From the NCBI RefSeq assembly GCF_900116555.1, contig NZ_FPAT01000005.1, forward strand, positions 310,001-374,000: a DNA stretch of 64,000 nucleotides, written 5' to 3'. Below, one piece after another: positions 8,838 through 20,193 of this stretch (position 1 is its first letter; each line of letters begins with the position of its first letter). The DNA comes from Actinopolyspora lacussalsi subsp. righensis. GTDB lineage: Bacteria > Actinomycetota > Actinomycetes > Mycobacteriales > Pseudonocardiaceae. Under the pieces are notes generated by a model. That model was not told the DNA's origin. It made no database searches and was given only the letters and a program-made list of their open reading frames with translations. The position numbers were made by a program, and so were the translations under genes.

Positions 8838-9395
8838 ATGGCCGACGCCGAGGTACGGACCGCCACAGTCGCGGACGCGGCAGAGATCTCCCGGATTCAG
8901 CTCGACACCTGGCGCAGTGCCTACTCGGAACTACTGCCGCCCGGTGTGCTGGATGAGCTCACCCAGGACACCACGGAGCGGCAGTGGTCGGAGGCCGTGG
9001 CGGAGAGCGCGACGACGGTGCTACTCGCCACGGAGGGAAGCTGGACGGTCGGCTTCTGCGTGGGCGGTACCGCTCCAGTGGGGGAGACGGCCGCGGCGGA
9101 CGGCTCCGTACCGGAGGACGCGAACCACACCGGACTCGTGAGCACCCTCCTCGTGGAGCCGCGTTGGGGACGCAGGGGGCACGGTGGCAGGCTGCTCGGC
9201 ACCCTGGCCCAACGGCTGCGAGAGGCGGGCAACACCAGAGGCATCGCCTGGATCCCGGAAGCCGACGAAGCGTCCATGGCCTTCTACCGCGGTGTCGGTT
9301 GGGAGCCGGACGGAACGGTCCGGACCCTGGACGCCGGGGGCAGGCCACTGCGTGAACTCCGCGTCACCGGATCCCTGGAGCTGCGTTTCGAGTGA
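8838..9395 (+). CDS. GNAT family N-acetyltransferase
   Basis: This 185-residue protein has the GNAT fold. The N-terminal segment VRTATVADAAEISRIQLDTW is typical of RimI-like members. The acetyl-CoA motif A is seen in LVSTLLVEPRWGRRGHGGRL at about 95-115 (R/Q-x-x-G-x-G/A). Motif B follows in IAWIPEADEASMAFYRGVGW, where the A-x-x-F-Y motif marks the C-terminal half. The substrate cannot be told. No clear Shine-Dalgarno precedes the ATG; TAGGTT lies 6 nt upstream, so it may be read from a leaderless mRNA. It is divergent from the YcaQ-like gene. Confidence 0.85.
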   Translation: MADAEVRTATVADAAEISRIQLDTWRSAYSELLPPGVLDELTQDTTERQWSEAVAESATTVLLATEGSWTVGFCVGGTAPVGETAAADGSVPEDANHTGLVSTLLVEPRWGRRGHGGRLLGTLAQRLREAGNTRGIAWIPEADEASMAFYRGVGWEPDGTVRTLDAGGRPLRELRVTGSLELRFE

Positions 9396-9412
9396 TGCGA
9401 GCGGATACCGGT

Positions 9413-10803
<1,391 letters not shown>

Positions 10804-10847
10804 TTAGCGATGACCGAACGGGACGTTCGGGGGTCACCGACGAGTGC

Positions 10848-10875
10848 GGCCCGCCCGGAGAGTTCCGGGCGGGCC
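10848..10875 (-). terminator. Hairpin downstream of pnp
   Basis: A perfect 12-bp GC stem (10848-10859 with 10864-10875) closes a 4-nt loop. It lies about 95 nt past the stop of pnp in a 326-nt space before dapB. Nothing else was recognised in that space apart from the expected dapB promoter. Confidence 0.6.
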
Positions 10876-10970
10876 GGGTCACGTCTATCGGTCCACCGTC
10901 GAGTCGGAACCTCCGGCCGAGGTTCGGCCGGTCGGCGTACCCTGCCGGGAACGCCGGTTCCGAGGGATGG

Positions 10971-13223
10971 TCACTCCGACTCGGGCGACTGCTGCACCGA
11001 GGCCTCGTCGACGTTGACCGACTCGGACTCCTCGTCGACGGGAACCAGGCTGATCTTGCCCCTGCTGTCGATGTCGGCGATCTCCACCCGGAGCTTGTCG
11101 CCGACGTTGACCACGTCCTCGACCTTGCCGATGCGCTTGCCGTTGCCGAGCTTCGAGATGTGGACGAGACCGTCCTTGCCCGGCATCAGGGAGACGAAGG
11201 CACCGAACGCGGCGGTCTTCACCACCGTTCCGAGGAAGCGCTCACCGATCTTGGGCAGCTGCGGGTTGGCGATCGAGTTGATCCGATCGATGGCCGCCTC
11301 CGCGGAGGGGCCGTCCGAAGCGCCGACGTAGATCGTGCCGTCGTCCTCGATGGTGATCTCGGCACCGGTCTCCTCGGTGATCGTATTGATCATCTTGCCC
11401 TTCGGGCCGATGACCTCACCGATCTTGTCCACCGGAACATTGATCGAGGTCACCCGAGGTGCGTGCGGGCTCATCTCGTCCGGCGAACCGATCGCCTCGG
11501 CCATGACGCCGAGAATGGCCAACCGGGCGTCCCTGGCCTGCCCCAGCGCCTGCCCGAGAACCTCGGAGGGAATGCCGTCGAGCTTGGTGTCCAGCTGCAG
11601 GGCCGTGATGAAGTCCTTGGTGCCCGCGACCTTGAAGTCCATGTCGCCGTAGGCGTCCTCGGCACCGAGGATGTCGGTCAGCGCCACGTAGTGGGTCTGC
11701 CCGTCCACCTCGTCGGAGACCAGCCCCATGGCGATACCCGCGACCGGGGCCTTGAGCGGAACACCCGCGTTCAGCAGCGACAGCGTCGAGGCACAGACCG
11801 ATCCCATGGAGGTGGAACCGTTGGAGCCCAGCGCCTCGGAAACCTGACGCAGCGCGTAGGGGAACTCGTCCCTGCCCGGCAGCACCGGGATCAGTGCGCG
11901 TTCGGCGAGCGCACCGTGCCCGATCTCACGTCGCTTCGGCGTACCCACTCGGCCGGTCTCGCCAGTGGAGTAGGGCGGGAAGTTGTAGTGGTGCATGTAA
12001 CGCTTGCTGGTGTCCGGACCGAGACTGTCGATGGTCTGCTCCAGCCGGAGCATGTTCAGCGTCGACACCCCGAGGATCTGTGTCTCGCCACGTTCGAACA
12101 GCGCGGAACCGTGTGCCCGCGGAACCACGCCCACCTCGGCCGAGAGACCGCGGATGTCGGTCAGGCCACGGCCGTCGATGCGGACCTTGTCCCGGATGAT
12201 GCGCTGGCGGACCAGTTTCTTGGTCAGCGCCTTCAGCGCGGCACCGAGCTCTTTCTCCCTGCCCGCGAAGGCCTCGCCCTCCTCGACACCGACCCGCTGC
12301 AGCGTGATTTCCTTCAACTCGTCGAGCCGCTGCTCCCGCTCCTGCTTGCCGCCGATGGCCAGCGCCTCGGCCAGCTCACCGGAAACGGCCTGCTCCACGG
12401 CGGTGTAGGCGTCCTCGGCGTAGTCCCGGTAAACGGGGTACTCCTCGGTGGCACCGCCGGCGGCCTCGGCCAGCCGCTGCTGCGCCTCGCAGAGTCCCCG
12501 GATGAAGGGTTTCGCCGCCTCCAGACCACCCGCGACCACTTCCTCGGTGGGAGCTTGGGCGCCTTCGGCGAGCAGCTCGTCGGTCCCCTCGGTGGCCTCG
12601 GCCTCGACCATCATGATCGCCACGTCGTCACCGACGATGCGCCCGGCCACGACCATGTTGAACACGGACCGCTTGAGCTGTTCGTGCGTCGGGAAGGCGA
12701 CCCACTGGCCGTCGATCAACGACATCCTGGTGCCGCCGACCGGGCCGGAGAAGGGCAGTCCGGACAGCTGAGTGGAGGCCGAGGCGCCGTTGATCGCCAG
12801 CACGTCGTAGGCGTCCTCGGGGTTCAGGCTCATCACCGTGACCACGACCTGCACCTCGTTGCGCAGGCCCTCGACGAAGGTCGGGCGAAGTGGGCGGTCG
12901 ATCAGCCTGCAGGTCAGCACGGCGTCGGTGGAGGGCCTTCCCTCCCTGCGGAAGAAGGATCCCGGGATTCGTCCCGCCGCGTACATCCGCTCCTCGACGT
13001 CGACCGTCAACGGGAAGAAGTCGAGGTTGTCCTTGGGTTGTTTGGAGGCGGTGGTGGCGGACAACAGCATGGTGCCGTCGTCCAGGTAGGCGGTGACGCT
13101 GCCCGCCGCCAGCTTGGCCAACCTGCCGGTCTCGAAGCGGACGGTGCGTTGGCCGAATTCGCCGTTGTCCAGGACGGCGGTGCTTTCGTACACCCCGTCG
13201 TCGTATGACTGCGAGTCTGTCAA
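10971..13223 (-). CDS. pnp: Polyribonucleotide nucleotidyltransferase (PNPase)
   Basis: PNPase degrades RNA phosphorolytically from the 3' end; in actinobacteria it can also make polynucleotide tails and is called guanosine pentaphosphate synthetase. The 750 residues contain two RNase PH cores, a linking helical domain, a KH domain ([20 protein letters not shown]) and an S1 domain ([20 protein letters not shown]). An acidic tail of about 25 residues follows S1. The start is TTG at 13221-13223, with AGGAG 6 nt upstream. It lies 284 nt downstream of rpsO on the same strand, the classic rpsO-pnp pair, but with a strong terminator hairpin between them, so it likely has its own promoter. Confidence 0.96.
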   Translation of the reverse strand: MTDSQSYDDGVYESTAVLDNGEFGQRTVRFETGRLAKLAAGSVTAYLDDGTMLLSATTASKQPKDNLDFFPLTVDVEERMYAAGRIPGSFFRREGRPSTDAVLTCRLIDRPLRPTFVEGLRNEVQVVVTVMSLNPEDAYDVLAINGASASTQLSGLPFSGPVGGTRMSLIDGQWVAFPTHEQLKRSVFNMVVAGRIVGDDVAIMMVEAEATEGTDELLAEGAQAPTEEVVAGGLEAAKPFIRGLCEAQQRLAEAAGGATEEYPVYRDYAEDAYTAVEQAVSGELAEALAIGGKQEREQRLDELKEITLQRVGVEEGEAFAGREKELGAALKALTKKLVRQRIIRDKVRIDGRGLTDIRGLSAEVGVVPRAHGSALFERGETQILGVSTLNMLRLEQTIDSLGPDTSKRYMHHYNFPPYSTGETGRVGTPKRREIGHGALAERALIPVLPGRDEFPYALRQVSEALGSNGSTSMGSVCASTLSLLNAGVPLKAPVAGIAMGLVSDEVDGQTHYVALTDILGAEDAYGDMDFKVAGTKDFITALQLDTKLDGIPSEVLGQALGQARDARLAILGVMAEAIGSPDEMSPHAPRVTSINVPVDKIGEVIGPKGKMINTITEETGAEITIEDDGTIYVGASDGPSAEAAIDRINSIANPQLPKIGERFLGTVVKTAAFGAFVSLMPGKDGLVHISKLGNGKRIGKVEDVVNVGDKLRVEIADIDSRGKISLVPVDEESESVNVDEASVQQSPESE

Positions 13224-13470
13224 CTCATGCTCCTAGAAATTGCGGGCTCCTCCGAACGCAGAGACCACAACGACCGCACGCAGCGTGGTCCGACGGGGCC
13301 GGTCATCGATCGAAGCCCAGGGGATGTTCGCTCCGACACCCCCTGTGGCCACTACCGAGGACCGGCGAAGGCACCTGCTTGGCAGCGGTGTGGACTCTGT
13401 GTTGGCAACCCTGTGTCGCTTGCCGGTTGTGATCCGGACGTCGCTCGTGGAGTTCCACTCCATACACCAA

Positions 13471-13496
13471 GGGGAGTGGCAACGCGGCCACTCCCC
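13471..13496 (-). terminator. Hairpin terminator of rpsO
   Basis: A perfect 10-bp stem (13471-13480 with 13487-13496) with a 6-nt loop starts 11 nt after the rpsO stop codon. The rest of the 284-nt rpsO-pnp spacer shows no gene and probably carries the pnp promoter. Confidence 0.65.
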
Positions 13497-13507
13497 CGGG
13501 CGAACTG

Positions 13508-13777
13508 TCAGCGGCGCAGTCCCAGTCGCTGAATCAGCGAGCGGTAGCGCGTGATGTCGACCCGCGTCAGATAGTTGAGCATCCGACGGCGACGGCCGAC
13601 CATCAGCAGCAAGCCACGACGCGAGTGGTGGTCGTGCTTGTGTTCCTTCAGGTGTTCGGTCAGCCCCGAGATCCGGTGGGTCAGCAGGGCGACCTGCGCC
13701 TCGGCCGATCCCGTGTCGGATTCGTGCAGGCCGTACTCCGACAGAATCTGCCGCTTATCGGTAGTGGACAGCGCCAC
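13508..13777 (-). CDS. rpsO: 30S ribosomal protein S15
   Basis: S15 is a primary 16S rRNA-binding protein of the small-subunit platform. The 89 residues show the full family pattern: [20 protein letters not shown], then [20 protein letters not shown], with the conserved His, Asp and Arg residues of the rRNA contact surface. The length is exact for the family. It precedes pnp and has a terminator just downstream. The upstream 200 bases before thpR contain no gene and should hold its promoter. Confidence 0.97.
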   Translation of the reverse strand: MALSTTDKRQILSEYGLHESDTGSAEAQVALLTHRISGLTEHLKEHKHDHHSRRGLLLMVGRRRRMLNYLTRVDITRYRSLIQRLGLRR

Positions 13778-13991
13778 GAGTGAGTCTCCTTGTTTTTCGT
13801 GTCCCGTGCCGCCGATACCGTGCTGGGCACGGTATCGGATTACGTATCGTCACCGTTCGGTTGAAGCCAAACACTCGAGGCTGGCAATCACCCGTCTGGC
13901 TGATCTCCGGCCGCCACGGACCGCAGCCGGAGGCTGCCACCGAGCATAACAGGGAGACCGGTGAAAAGCGGTATACCCGCTGCGAGGCGTG

Positions 13992-14570
13992 TCACCGAGG
14001 GTTCAGCGGAACCCGGTACACCGTCCGATAGGTCAGCGTCCCCGAGTGCCGCTCACTGGCAACCACGTCGAGCGATCCCGCCGACCAGGCCGGTCCCACA
14101 TAGCTGTTCAACCGATCGGTGAGCCGATCGGGCTCCACCCTACCGCCCGACCAACGAGCGACCGTAACGTGTGGGCGGAAACGCCGAACGTCCGCTCCTG
14201 CCAGCAGGGCCACCCTGCGCAGCACCGGTGAGACCCCGCCGCTGCCAACGTCGTTCTCCGGCGCGACCCCCACCCACAGCGCGCCGCGAAACGTACCGGC
14301 CCCCGCCAGGCACAGCGGTGGCAGGGCGAAGTCCGGTTCGGTCTCGTGGAGCTCGGCCACTCCGGCCCGCAATCGGGCGGCGACGGTCTCGGGATCGGCG
14401 TCGTCACCGTGAAAGCACAGGGTCACGTGCCACCGGCGGGGCGGGATCGGACGGAAACCACGCGCCCGCTCCGCTCCGCCCGGCCACTCGCCACGTCTGT
14501 CGCCACCCAACGCGGCGGCAAGGTCGGCGACCGCGGCTTCGGAGGGCCAGAGCGCGGTGAACAAACGCAT
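13992..14570 (-). CDS. thpR: RNA 2',3'-cyclic phosphodiesterase (2H family)
   Basis: This 192-residue member of the 2H phosphoesterase family (LigT/ThpR) opens 2',3'-cyclic phosphates on RNA ends. Both HxT/S motifs are visible: RRWHVTLCFHGD near residue 45 and FRPHVTVARW near 145. The start is the ATG at 14568-14570, with GGGAGG upstream; the open frame extends about 44 residues further but those look non-coding. It is followed at a distance by rpsO. The upstream neighbour is the helix-turn-helix gene at 14703. Its cellular substrates are unknown. Confidence 0.85.
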   Translation of the reverse strand: MRLFTALWPSEAAVADLAAALGGDRRGEWPGGAERARGFRPIPPRRWHVTLCFHGDDADPETVAARLRAGVAELHETEPDFALPPLCLAGAGTFRGALWVGVAPENDVGSGGVSPVLRRVALLAGADVRRFRPHVTVARWSGGRVEPDRLTDRLNSYVGPAWSAGSLDVVASERHSGTLTYRTVYRVPLNPR

Positions 14571-14702
14571 CAGGAATCCTCCCGAAATCCGCCGACAGGG
14601 GTGTCGAGGTCCGTGCCGGGACGAGTCCGTACGTTCGCCGTCACGGCGAGCCCACGTCGAAATTCGGACCGCCCGGGGCAGCGTCCCACTCGCGGCCACC
14701 AC

Positions 14703-15212
14703 TCACGCCGATCTGCTGTCCTCGGCCCTGGTCTCACCGGAGGCGGCTCTTCGTAACAGCCCGGCCAGGGCGGGATGATAACTGTCCAGCAGGTCGGCGG
14801 CCCATTCCAACTCGTGCGGCTGGGCGATCTGCCGCAGCGCGGGTCGCACCACTTCCTCACTGTTGCCCACCTGCCGAACGGGCATGCTGTCCCTTCCGAG
14901 CGCGGGCCGGGAATCCCTGACGTCCTCGAGTGCCTGTCGCACCGCTTCGGACTCCCCGGCTGCCACGCCCGGGGTGAACACCTTGCGTTCCAGCATGACG
15001 AGCCTGGCCAGCACGGAGGGGTTACCGATCTTGGCACGCCTGCCGCTCATCACCTGACTGAGCATCGGTGCGCTGATCCCCAGTACTTCCGCCAGCTGAG
15101 CCTGTGAAGTGCGGTAGGCGACCACCAGTCGCCGTACCCGATCGCCCAGCGGTTCGCCGTACCACTGACGTTGCAACGCCAGATTCCGCTGGACGACCTC
15201 GCGTTCCTGCAC
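14703..15212 (-). CDS. Helix-turn-helix DNA-binding protein
   Basis: This protein has 169 residues. An XRE-like helix-turn-helix lies at about 25-60: VAYRTSQAQLAEVLGISAPM, then LSQVMSGRRAKIGNP. The rest is helical and of unknown fold, with a conserved-looking segment that includes ELEWAADLLDSYHPALAGLL near the C-terminus. The GTG start has GGGAG 5 nt upstream. It lies between ribF and thpR on the same strand, with about 130 nt on either side. Proteins of this type are common in actinobacteria, but I do not know a target. It might be a regulator of the flanking genes. Confidence 0.7.
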   Translation of the reverse strand: MQEREVVQRNLALQRQWYGEPLGDRVRRLVVAYRTSQAQLAEVLGISAPMLSQVMSGRRAKIGNPSVLARLVMLERKVFTPGVAAGESEAVRQALEDVRDSRPALGRDSMPVRQVGNSEEVVRPALRQIAQPHELEWAADLLDSYHPALAGLLRRAASGETRAEDSRSA

Positions 15213-15349
15213 GTTGGCTCCCCCCGGCTGCCGTTCGGATCGATGAACCCTCTCGAGTTCCGAATATTGCCAGGCCGGCGAAACGCACGGGTCCGGAATC
15301 CGAAAAATGTTTCATAACGCCTGGGCAATCAACCGCACGGCGGAACGGG

Positions 15350-16330
15350 TCACCGCGGCATGAGGAGAGCACGTGTCTCGGCCACGTCCTGCGCCATCCG
15401 AGCGACCAGTTCGTCGGCCGAATCGAAGCGGACCATTCCGCGCAATCGGTCCACGAAATCCAGCTCGGCGTACTCGCCGTAGAAATCGCGATCGACATCC
15501 AGTACGAACGCCTCCACGGTGCGCTCGGTGCCGGAGAAGGTGGGATTGCTGCCGACCGAGACCGCGGCCGCCAGGGTTTGTTCCGGTTCCGTCGCGCCAC
15601 GCTGTCGATGTGTGAACCAACAGGCGTAGACCCCGTCGGCAGGTATCGCCGCGAACTCGGGGGTGGACAGATTGGCCGTCGGGTACCCGAGTTCCCTGCC
15701 TCCTCGGCCGGTACCGCGAACGACGATTCCCTCCAGCCGGTGATAGCGCCCCAGCGCGGCGGCAGCGGCGGCCACGTCACCCGCGTCCACGCAGGAACGT
15801 ACGAAGGTCGAGGAGAACGTGACCGGCGGTTCGTGCTGTTCCGCGCCGTCGGTGTGACCGCCCAGCAGTTCGGCGGACTCCGCCTCGAAACCGAACCGCT
15901 GCCCGAGCGTGTGCAGCAGGTTTATGTCCCCCGCGGCCTTGTGGCCGAACGTGAAGTTCTTACCCACCACGACCACGGCGGCGTGCAGCCGCTCCACGAT
16001 GATCTCGTGGACGAATTCGTCGGCGGGCATTCGCGACATCTCCGCGGTGAACGGCAGCACGCAGAAAACGTCGACCCCCTGCTGCTCCGCCAGTTCGGCC
16101 CTGCGCTGCAGCGTGGTCAGCTGCGCGGGATGACTGCCCGGACGGACCACCTCCGCCGGATGCGGGTCGAAGGTGACCAGTACGCACGGCAGACCGCGCT
16201 GTCGCGCCCGCCGCACGGCCTGCCCGATCAGTTGCTGATGCCCCCGGTGCATCCCGTCGAAAACTCCGATGGTGACCACACACCGGCCCCACCCACTGGG
16301 AAGCTGCTCCAAGCCACGCCAACGCTGCAC
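15350..16330 (-). CDS. ribF: Bifunctional riboflavin kinase/FAD synthetase
   Basis: RibF phosphorylates riboflavin to FMN and adenylates it to FAD. The 326 residues have an N-terminal nucleotidyltransferase domain with GVFDGMHRGH (about 22-31) and a C-terminal flavokinase domain with GRGGRELGYPTANL near 200-213. SVGSNPTFSGTERTVEAFVL follows. Both halves look complete. It lies about 190 nt downstream of truB on the same strand, the usual truB-ribF order; the space between contains no recognised gene. Confidence 0.95.
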   Translation of the reverse strand: MQRWRGLEQLPSGWGRCVVTIGVFDGMHRGHQQLIGQAVRRARQRGLPCVLVTFDPHPAEVVRPGSHPAQLTTLQRRAELAEQQGVDVFCVLPFTAEMSRMPADEFVHEIIVERLHAAVVVVGKNFTFGHKAAGDINLLHTLGQRFGFEAESAELLGGHTDGAEQHEPPVTFSSTFVRSCVDAGDVAAAAAALGRYHRLEGIVVRGTGRGGRELGYPTANLSTPEFAAIPADGVYACWFTHRQRGATEPEQTLAAAVSVGSNPTFSGTERTVEAFVLDVDRDFYGEYAELDFVDRLRGMVRFDSADELVARMAQDVAETRALLMPR

Positions 16331-16521
16331 GGCTTTCCACCCTATCTAGCCATGCGTGCCGCGTGGGCGGGACCTGGGCGTGTCGCCGCGAAGAGCCCCG
16401 TGGTGGCCCCGGTCGGAGACATCACCGCAGCGGCATCCAACGAAGCGAGAGCAGAGCACCGGGAACGACGAGTCCAGCCCCGGCACGGCCCGGAATCGGG
16501 ACGGCGACGCGTCACCGGTGG

Positions 16522-17433
16522 TCAACCGGCCGGACGCAGCACCAACAGCGGCTTGGCCGTCGCTCCCTGATTCCGCAGCAGCGCGAGGGCGTGACCATCG
16601 GGGTCGAACGCCGCGTAGGTGCCGTCGAGGTCCGCCCCGGTGATCGATTTGCCGTGCGAGAGCGCCCGTGCGGTTGCCGTGTCGACCTGGTGCCGTGGGA
16701 AAGCGGCGGCGACAGCCTGATCGAGGTCCATGGACAGCTCGGGGTGCTGTTCCAGGTACTCGAGACCGCGGACCGTCGCCAGCCCGAACGGACCGACCCG
16801 CGTACGACGAAGCCTGGCCAGATGCCCCCCGACTCCCAGCCGTTCCCCCAGGTCACGTGCCAACGCGCGAACGTAGGTACCGGAGGAGCACTCCACCATC
16901 ACGTCGAGATCGAGCGCCTCCCCGGCGGAGTGCGTGGCGAGCAGGTCGAACCGCGACACGGTGACCGGTCTGGCGCTCAGCTCGACCTCCTCACCGCTGC
17001 GGGCGAGTTCGTAGGCACGGCGCCCGTTGATCTTCACCGCACTGACCTTGCTGGGGACCTGTTCGATGTCACCGGTCAACTCGGCCATCACTGCCGCGAC
17101 GGCGGACTCGGTGATCCCGGAAGCATCGGCGGCGGAGAGCTGTTCCCCGTCCGCGTCGTCGGTATCGGTCGCCGAACCGAGTCGGACAGTGGCCAGGTAG
17201 GCCTTGGTGTCGAGCGCGAGGTGACCGAGCAGCTTGGTGGCGCGCTCCAAACCGAGCACCAGCACACCGGTGGCCATCGGGTCGAGCGTTCCGGCGTGCC
17301 CGACCTTGCGGGTCCCCATGATGCGGCGAACGCGGGAGACGACGTCATGCGAGGTCATTCCCGCCGGTTTGTCCACGACCAACAAACCGGCGGGAGCTGT
17401 CTGCTGCGAGGAGGTACGGGTCTGACGCGACAC
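16522..17433 (-). CDS. truB: tRNA pseudouridine(55) synthase
   Basis: TruB makes the T-loop pseudouridine-55 of tRNAs. The catalytic Asp is in GHAGTLDPMATGVL (Asp near residue 51), preceded by LLVVDKPAGMTSHDVV; a C-terminal RNA-binding (PUA-like) region ends with GATAKPLLVLRPAG. I start at the GTG at 17431-17433, giving 303 residues, normal for actinobacterial TruB; the longer frame adds about 20 residues of no known relation. It is divergent from the peptide deformylase gene. Confidence 0.95.
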   Translation of the reverse strand: MSRQTRTSSQQTAPAGLLVVDKPAGMTSHDVVSRVRRIMGTRKVGHAGTLDPMATGVLVLGLERATKLLGHLALDTKAYLATVRLGSATDTDDADGEQLSAADASGITESAVAAVMAELTGDIEQVPSKVSAVKINGRRAYELARSGEEVELSARPVTVSRFDLLATHSAGEALDLDVMVECSSGTYVRALARDLGERLGVGGHLARLRRTRVGPFGLATVRGLEYLEQHPELSMDLDQAVAAAFPRHQVDTATARALSHGKSITGADLDGTYAAFDPDGHALALLRNQGATAKPLLVLRPAG

Positions 17434-17568
17434 GACGCCCCATCCTGCCTGATATCGACGCCCGGACCGAAACGGGTCGTCCCTCCCGACGGACACATGC
17501 CCCCGGGAGCACCCCTGGAACGCGGCTCGCTAACGTGGTGCGCGCGGAAGAGCAGGAGGGGGGCGACG

Positions 17569-18069
17569 TTGACGATCAAGCCGATCCGACGGTTCGGCGA
17601 CCCGGTGCTGCGCACGGTGGCGGAGCCGGTCACTGTCTTCGACGACCGAATAACTTCGCTGGTGACTGACTTGCTGGACACCGTGACCGAGCCGGGGCGC
17701 GCCGGTGTGGCCGCACCGCAGATCGGGGTGAGCCTGCGGGCGTTCAGCTACAACGTCAGCGGCGAGAAGGGCTACGTCCTCAACCCGGAGCTCGTGGAGA
17801 CCTCGGGGGAACAGGACGGCGAGGAGGGCTGCCTGTCCGTCCCCGGCCTGAGTTACCCGACGCATCGGGCCTCCCACGCGGTGGTTCGTGGGGTGAACCT
17901 GCGCAACGAACCGGTCACCGTCGCGGGGGACGACCTGATGGCGCGCTGTCTGCAGCACGAGACGGACCATCTGGACGGGATCGTCTACCTGCAGCGGCTG
18001 GAACCCGAGAAGCGCCGCTCGGCGATGAAGGACGTGCGCGGCACGGATTGGTTCTGGAACGGCAACTGA
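17569..18069 (+). CDS. def: Peptide deformylase
   Basis: Peptide deformylase removes the formyl group from nascent N-terminal methionine. The 166 residues hold the three signature motifs: GVAAPQIG at about 46-53 (here G-V-A-A-P-Q rather than the usual G-x-G-x-A-A-P-Q), EEGCLS at 85-90 with the metal Cys, and the metal-binding HETDH at 130-134. I start at TTG 17569, with AGGAG about 10 nt upstream; the open frame runs far upstream antisense to truB and is not coding there. Many actinomycetes have several deformylases, and this is a short cytoplasmic one. Confidence 0.9.
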   Translation: MTIKPIRRFGDPVLRTVAEPVTVFDDRITSLVTDLLDTVTEPGRAGVAAPQIGVSLRAFSYNVSGEKGYVLNPELVETSGEQDGEEGCLSVPGLSYPTHRASHAVVRGVNLRNEPVTVAGDDLMARCLQHETDHLDGIVYLQRLEPEKRRSAMKDVRGTDWFWNGN

Positions 18070-18097
18070 GCCGTTCCCGGAACGGCCGTCGACACGC

Positions 18098-19444
18098 CTA
18101 CTGCCGCTGGGACGCCGACTCGCCGGGAACCCGCGTCGCTCCCACGACGGCCCACCGACCCGAGCGCGCCCGCGCCAGCAGCGTCAGCAGCCTGCCGAAC
18201 ATGAACAGGCTCAGTCCGGTCCAGATGCCCGCCAGTCCCCAGTCGAAGACCAGCGCGAGCCAGATCAGTGGGAGATAACCGATCGCGGCACTGAACATCG
18301 TCGCCGTTCGGAGGTAGGCCGCGTCGCCCGCGCCGAGCAGCACCCCGTCCAACGCGAAGACGACCCCCGCGACCGGCTGCAGGGCCACGAAGAACCACCA
18401 GGCGTAGGGCATCTCGGCCAATACCGAGGAATCACTGGTGAAGGCGGACGGCAGCACCGGGAACAACACGGCGAACAACACACCGAGCAGTACACCGAAG
18501 CCTAATCCGTACCAGCTCACCTGCCTGCCGATGCTCTTGGCCGCACGAGCCGCCTCTCGTCCCAGCGCCGCTCCCACCAATGACTGCGCGGCGATCGCCA
18601 ACGAGTCGAGCACCAGCGCCAGAAAGCTCCAGAGCTGCCAGACGACCTGGTGGGCCGCCGCGGTGTCCGCACCGGTCCGTGCCGCCACCGAAGTGGCGGA
18701 CAGGAAGCACGCCTGGAAGGCCAGAGTGCGCAGAATCAGGTCCCGCCCCAGTGAGAGCTGGGCGCGCATCATCGCGGTGTCCGGGCGGAGAGCGGTAACC
18801 CGTTCCGTCAGCAGCGCACGGACGAACAGGCCCGCCGCGAGGGTCTGGCCGATTACGTTGGCCACCGCGGACCCCTCCAGTCCCCAGCCAACCGGGTAGA
18901 CCAGTACGGGGCAGAGCACGAGCGAGACACCGTTGCCCGCCAACACGTAACGCAACGGCCGAACCGTGTCCTGCACCCCACGCATCCACCCGTGCCCGGC
19001 GAGGCTGAGCAGCACCATCGGAGCTCCGAGCAACGCGATGCGCAGCCAACCGGTAGCGGCCTCCGCGATGGCCCCACCACCGGTCATCAACCGCACGACC
19101 GGACCGGCGAACAGCTGCGCCAGCAGCAGGATGCCCAAACCGACGCCGAAGCCGACCCAGCTCGCCTGCACACCCTCCGCGACGGCATCGGCACGTCGTC
19201 CCGCCCCGTGCAGTCGCGCGGCACGAGCCGTGGTCCCGTAGGAGAGAAAGGTCAGCTGGCTGGAGACGACCGTGAACAGTGTTCCGCCCAACGCCAGCCC
19301 TGCCAGTGGAACCGCGCCCAGATGACCGACCACGGCCGTGTCGACGAGCACGTACAGCGGTTCGGCGGCCAGCACGCCCAGCGCCGGGACAGCCAGTGCG
19401 AGCAGCCGTCGCACCGGAACCCGTTCATCCGCCTCGGACACCAC
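18098..19444 (-). CDS. MATE family efflux transporter
   Basis: This 448-residue integral membrane protein has about twelve hydrophobic helices in two homologous halves. The N-terminal segment LALAVPALGVLAAEPLYVLV, followed by DTAVVGHLGAVPLAGLALGG, is the MATE (DinF-like) signature. MATE proteins export cationic drugs or metabolites in exchange for Na+ or H+. The start is uncertain: two adjacent GTG codons lie just after GGAGGT, the second at 19439-19441. It ends 28 nt after def ends, tail to tail, and is divergent from the CGNR gene. The substrate is unknown. Confidence 0.9.
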   Translation of the reverse strand: MVSEADERVPVRRLLALAVPALGVLAAEPLYVLVDTAVVGHLGAVPLAGLALGGTLFTVVSSQLTFLSYGTTARAARLHGAGRRADAVAEGVQASWVGFGVGLGILLLAQLFAGPVVRLMTGGGAIAEAATGWLRIALLGAPMVLLSLAGHGWMRGVQDTVRPLRYVLAGNGVSLVLCPVLVYPVGWGLEGSAVANVIGQTLAAGLFVRALLTERVTALRPDTAMMRAQLSLGRDLILRTLAFQACFLSATSVAARTGADTAAAHQVVWQLWSFLALVLDSLAIAAQSLVGAALGREAARAAKSIGRQVSWYGLGFGVLLGVLFAVLFPVLPSAFTSDSSVLAEMPYAWWFFVALQPVAGVVFALDGVLLGAGDAAYLRTATMFSAAIGYLPLIWLALVFDWGLAGIWTGLSLFMFGRLLTLLARARSGRWAVVGATRVPGESASQRQ

Positions 19445-19507
19445 ACCTCCAGTAAGCTGTTCGCACGGAGACCGCCCCTTACACAGAGGCTACGGTAAGG
19501 ATCAGTC

Positions 19508-20020
19508 ATGGACAATGCCGATTACACGGCGGGTGCGCTTCGTCTCTCCAACGCGGATCTGACGAGCCCGGAGACACTGCGCGAAGCGCTGCGTCACGAA
19601 CCCTGGTGGGCGCAACGGGTCACCGAGTCCGACCTGCGTGTGCTGCGAGAGGTCGCGGTGGGGGTCCGACGAGCACTGGCGGCGGCCAGTGCCGGTGACG
19701 CGCCGACACTGCTCGCGGAGACGAACGAACTACTGGCGGCCCATCCACCACGTCCGAGACTGTCCGACCACGGCGGGGAATGGCACATCCACGTCGCGGA
19801 CGTCGACACCGGTCCGGCGGAGGAGATGGCCGCGGTCGCCGCGTGGGGACTCGCGCAGGGAGTGGTGCGGCACGGCAGCGAACGATGGGGCCGGTGCGCG
19901 GCCCCGGACTGCGAGAACTACTTCCTGGACACTACGGCCAACCGGACCAAGCAGTTCTGTTCGGCCCGCTGTGCGAATCGGGTGAACGTGGCGGCTTTCC
20001 GAGCTCGTAACCGCGAGTGA
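19508..20020 (+). CDS. CGNR zinc-finger protein
   Basis: This 170-residue protein has a helical N-terminal ABATE-like domain (about 1-115) and a C-terminal CGNR zinc finger: GRCAAPDCENYFLD, then KQFCSARCANRVNVAAFR. The Cys pairs are complete, with CANR replacing the usual CGNR. Proteins of this kind are thought to be transcription regulators. The finger continues in basic residues (FRARNRE) suited to DNA contact. The ATG lies 63 nt from the divergent MATE start, so it could regulate that pump. A 20-bp tandem duplication covers its stop codon. Confidence 0.85.
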   Translation: MDNADYTAGALRLSNADLTSPETLREALRHEPWWAQRVTESDLRVLREVAVGVRRALAAASAGDAPTLLAETNELLAAHPPRPRLSDHGGEWHIHVADVDTGPAEEMAAVAAWGLAQGVVRHGSERWGRCAAPDCENYFLDTTANRTKQFCSARCANRVNVAAFRARNRE

Positions 20021-20055
20021 CGGGGTTGCCCGAGCAGTGACGGGGTTGCCCGAGC
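20016..20055 (+). repeat. 20-bp tandem duplication across a stop codon
   Basis: The 20-bp unit AGTGACGGGGTTGCCCGAGC occurs twice in direct succession (20016-20035 and 20036-20055). The first copy contains the TGA stop of the CGNR gene. It looks like a recent slippage duplication without effect on the protein. Confidence 0.9.
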
Positions 20056-20193
20056 CGAGAAGCGGCCGGAGTCACATTCGAGGGCACCCGTCGCGGGGCT
20101 CCCGCACCGGTGAGTCGACGCCCGCGACGAAGCACGAGCGCCAGCGGGAATCTTCCCCGGACCGCGAGAAGCGCCCCGCACGAGATCTCCGGT

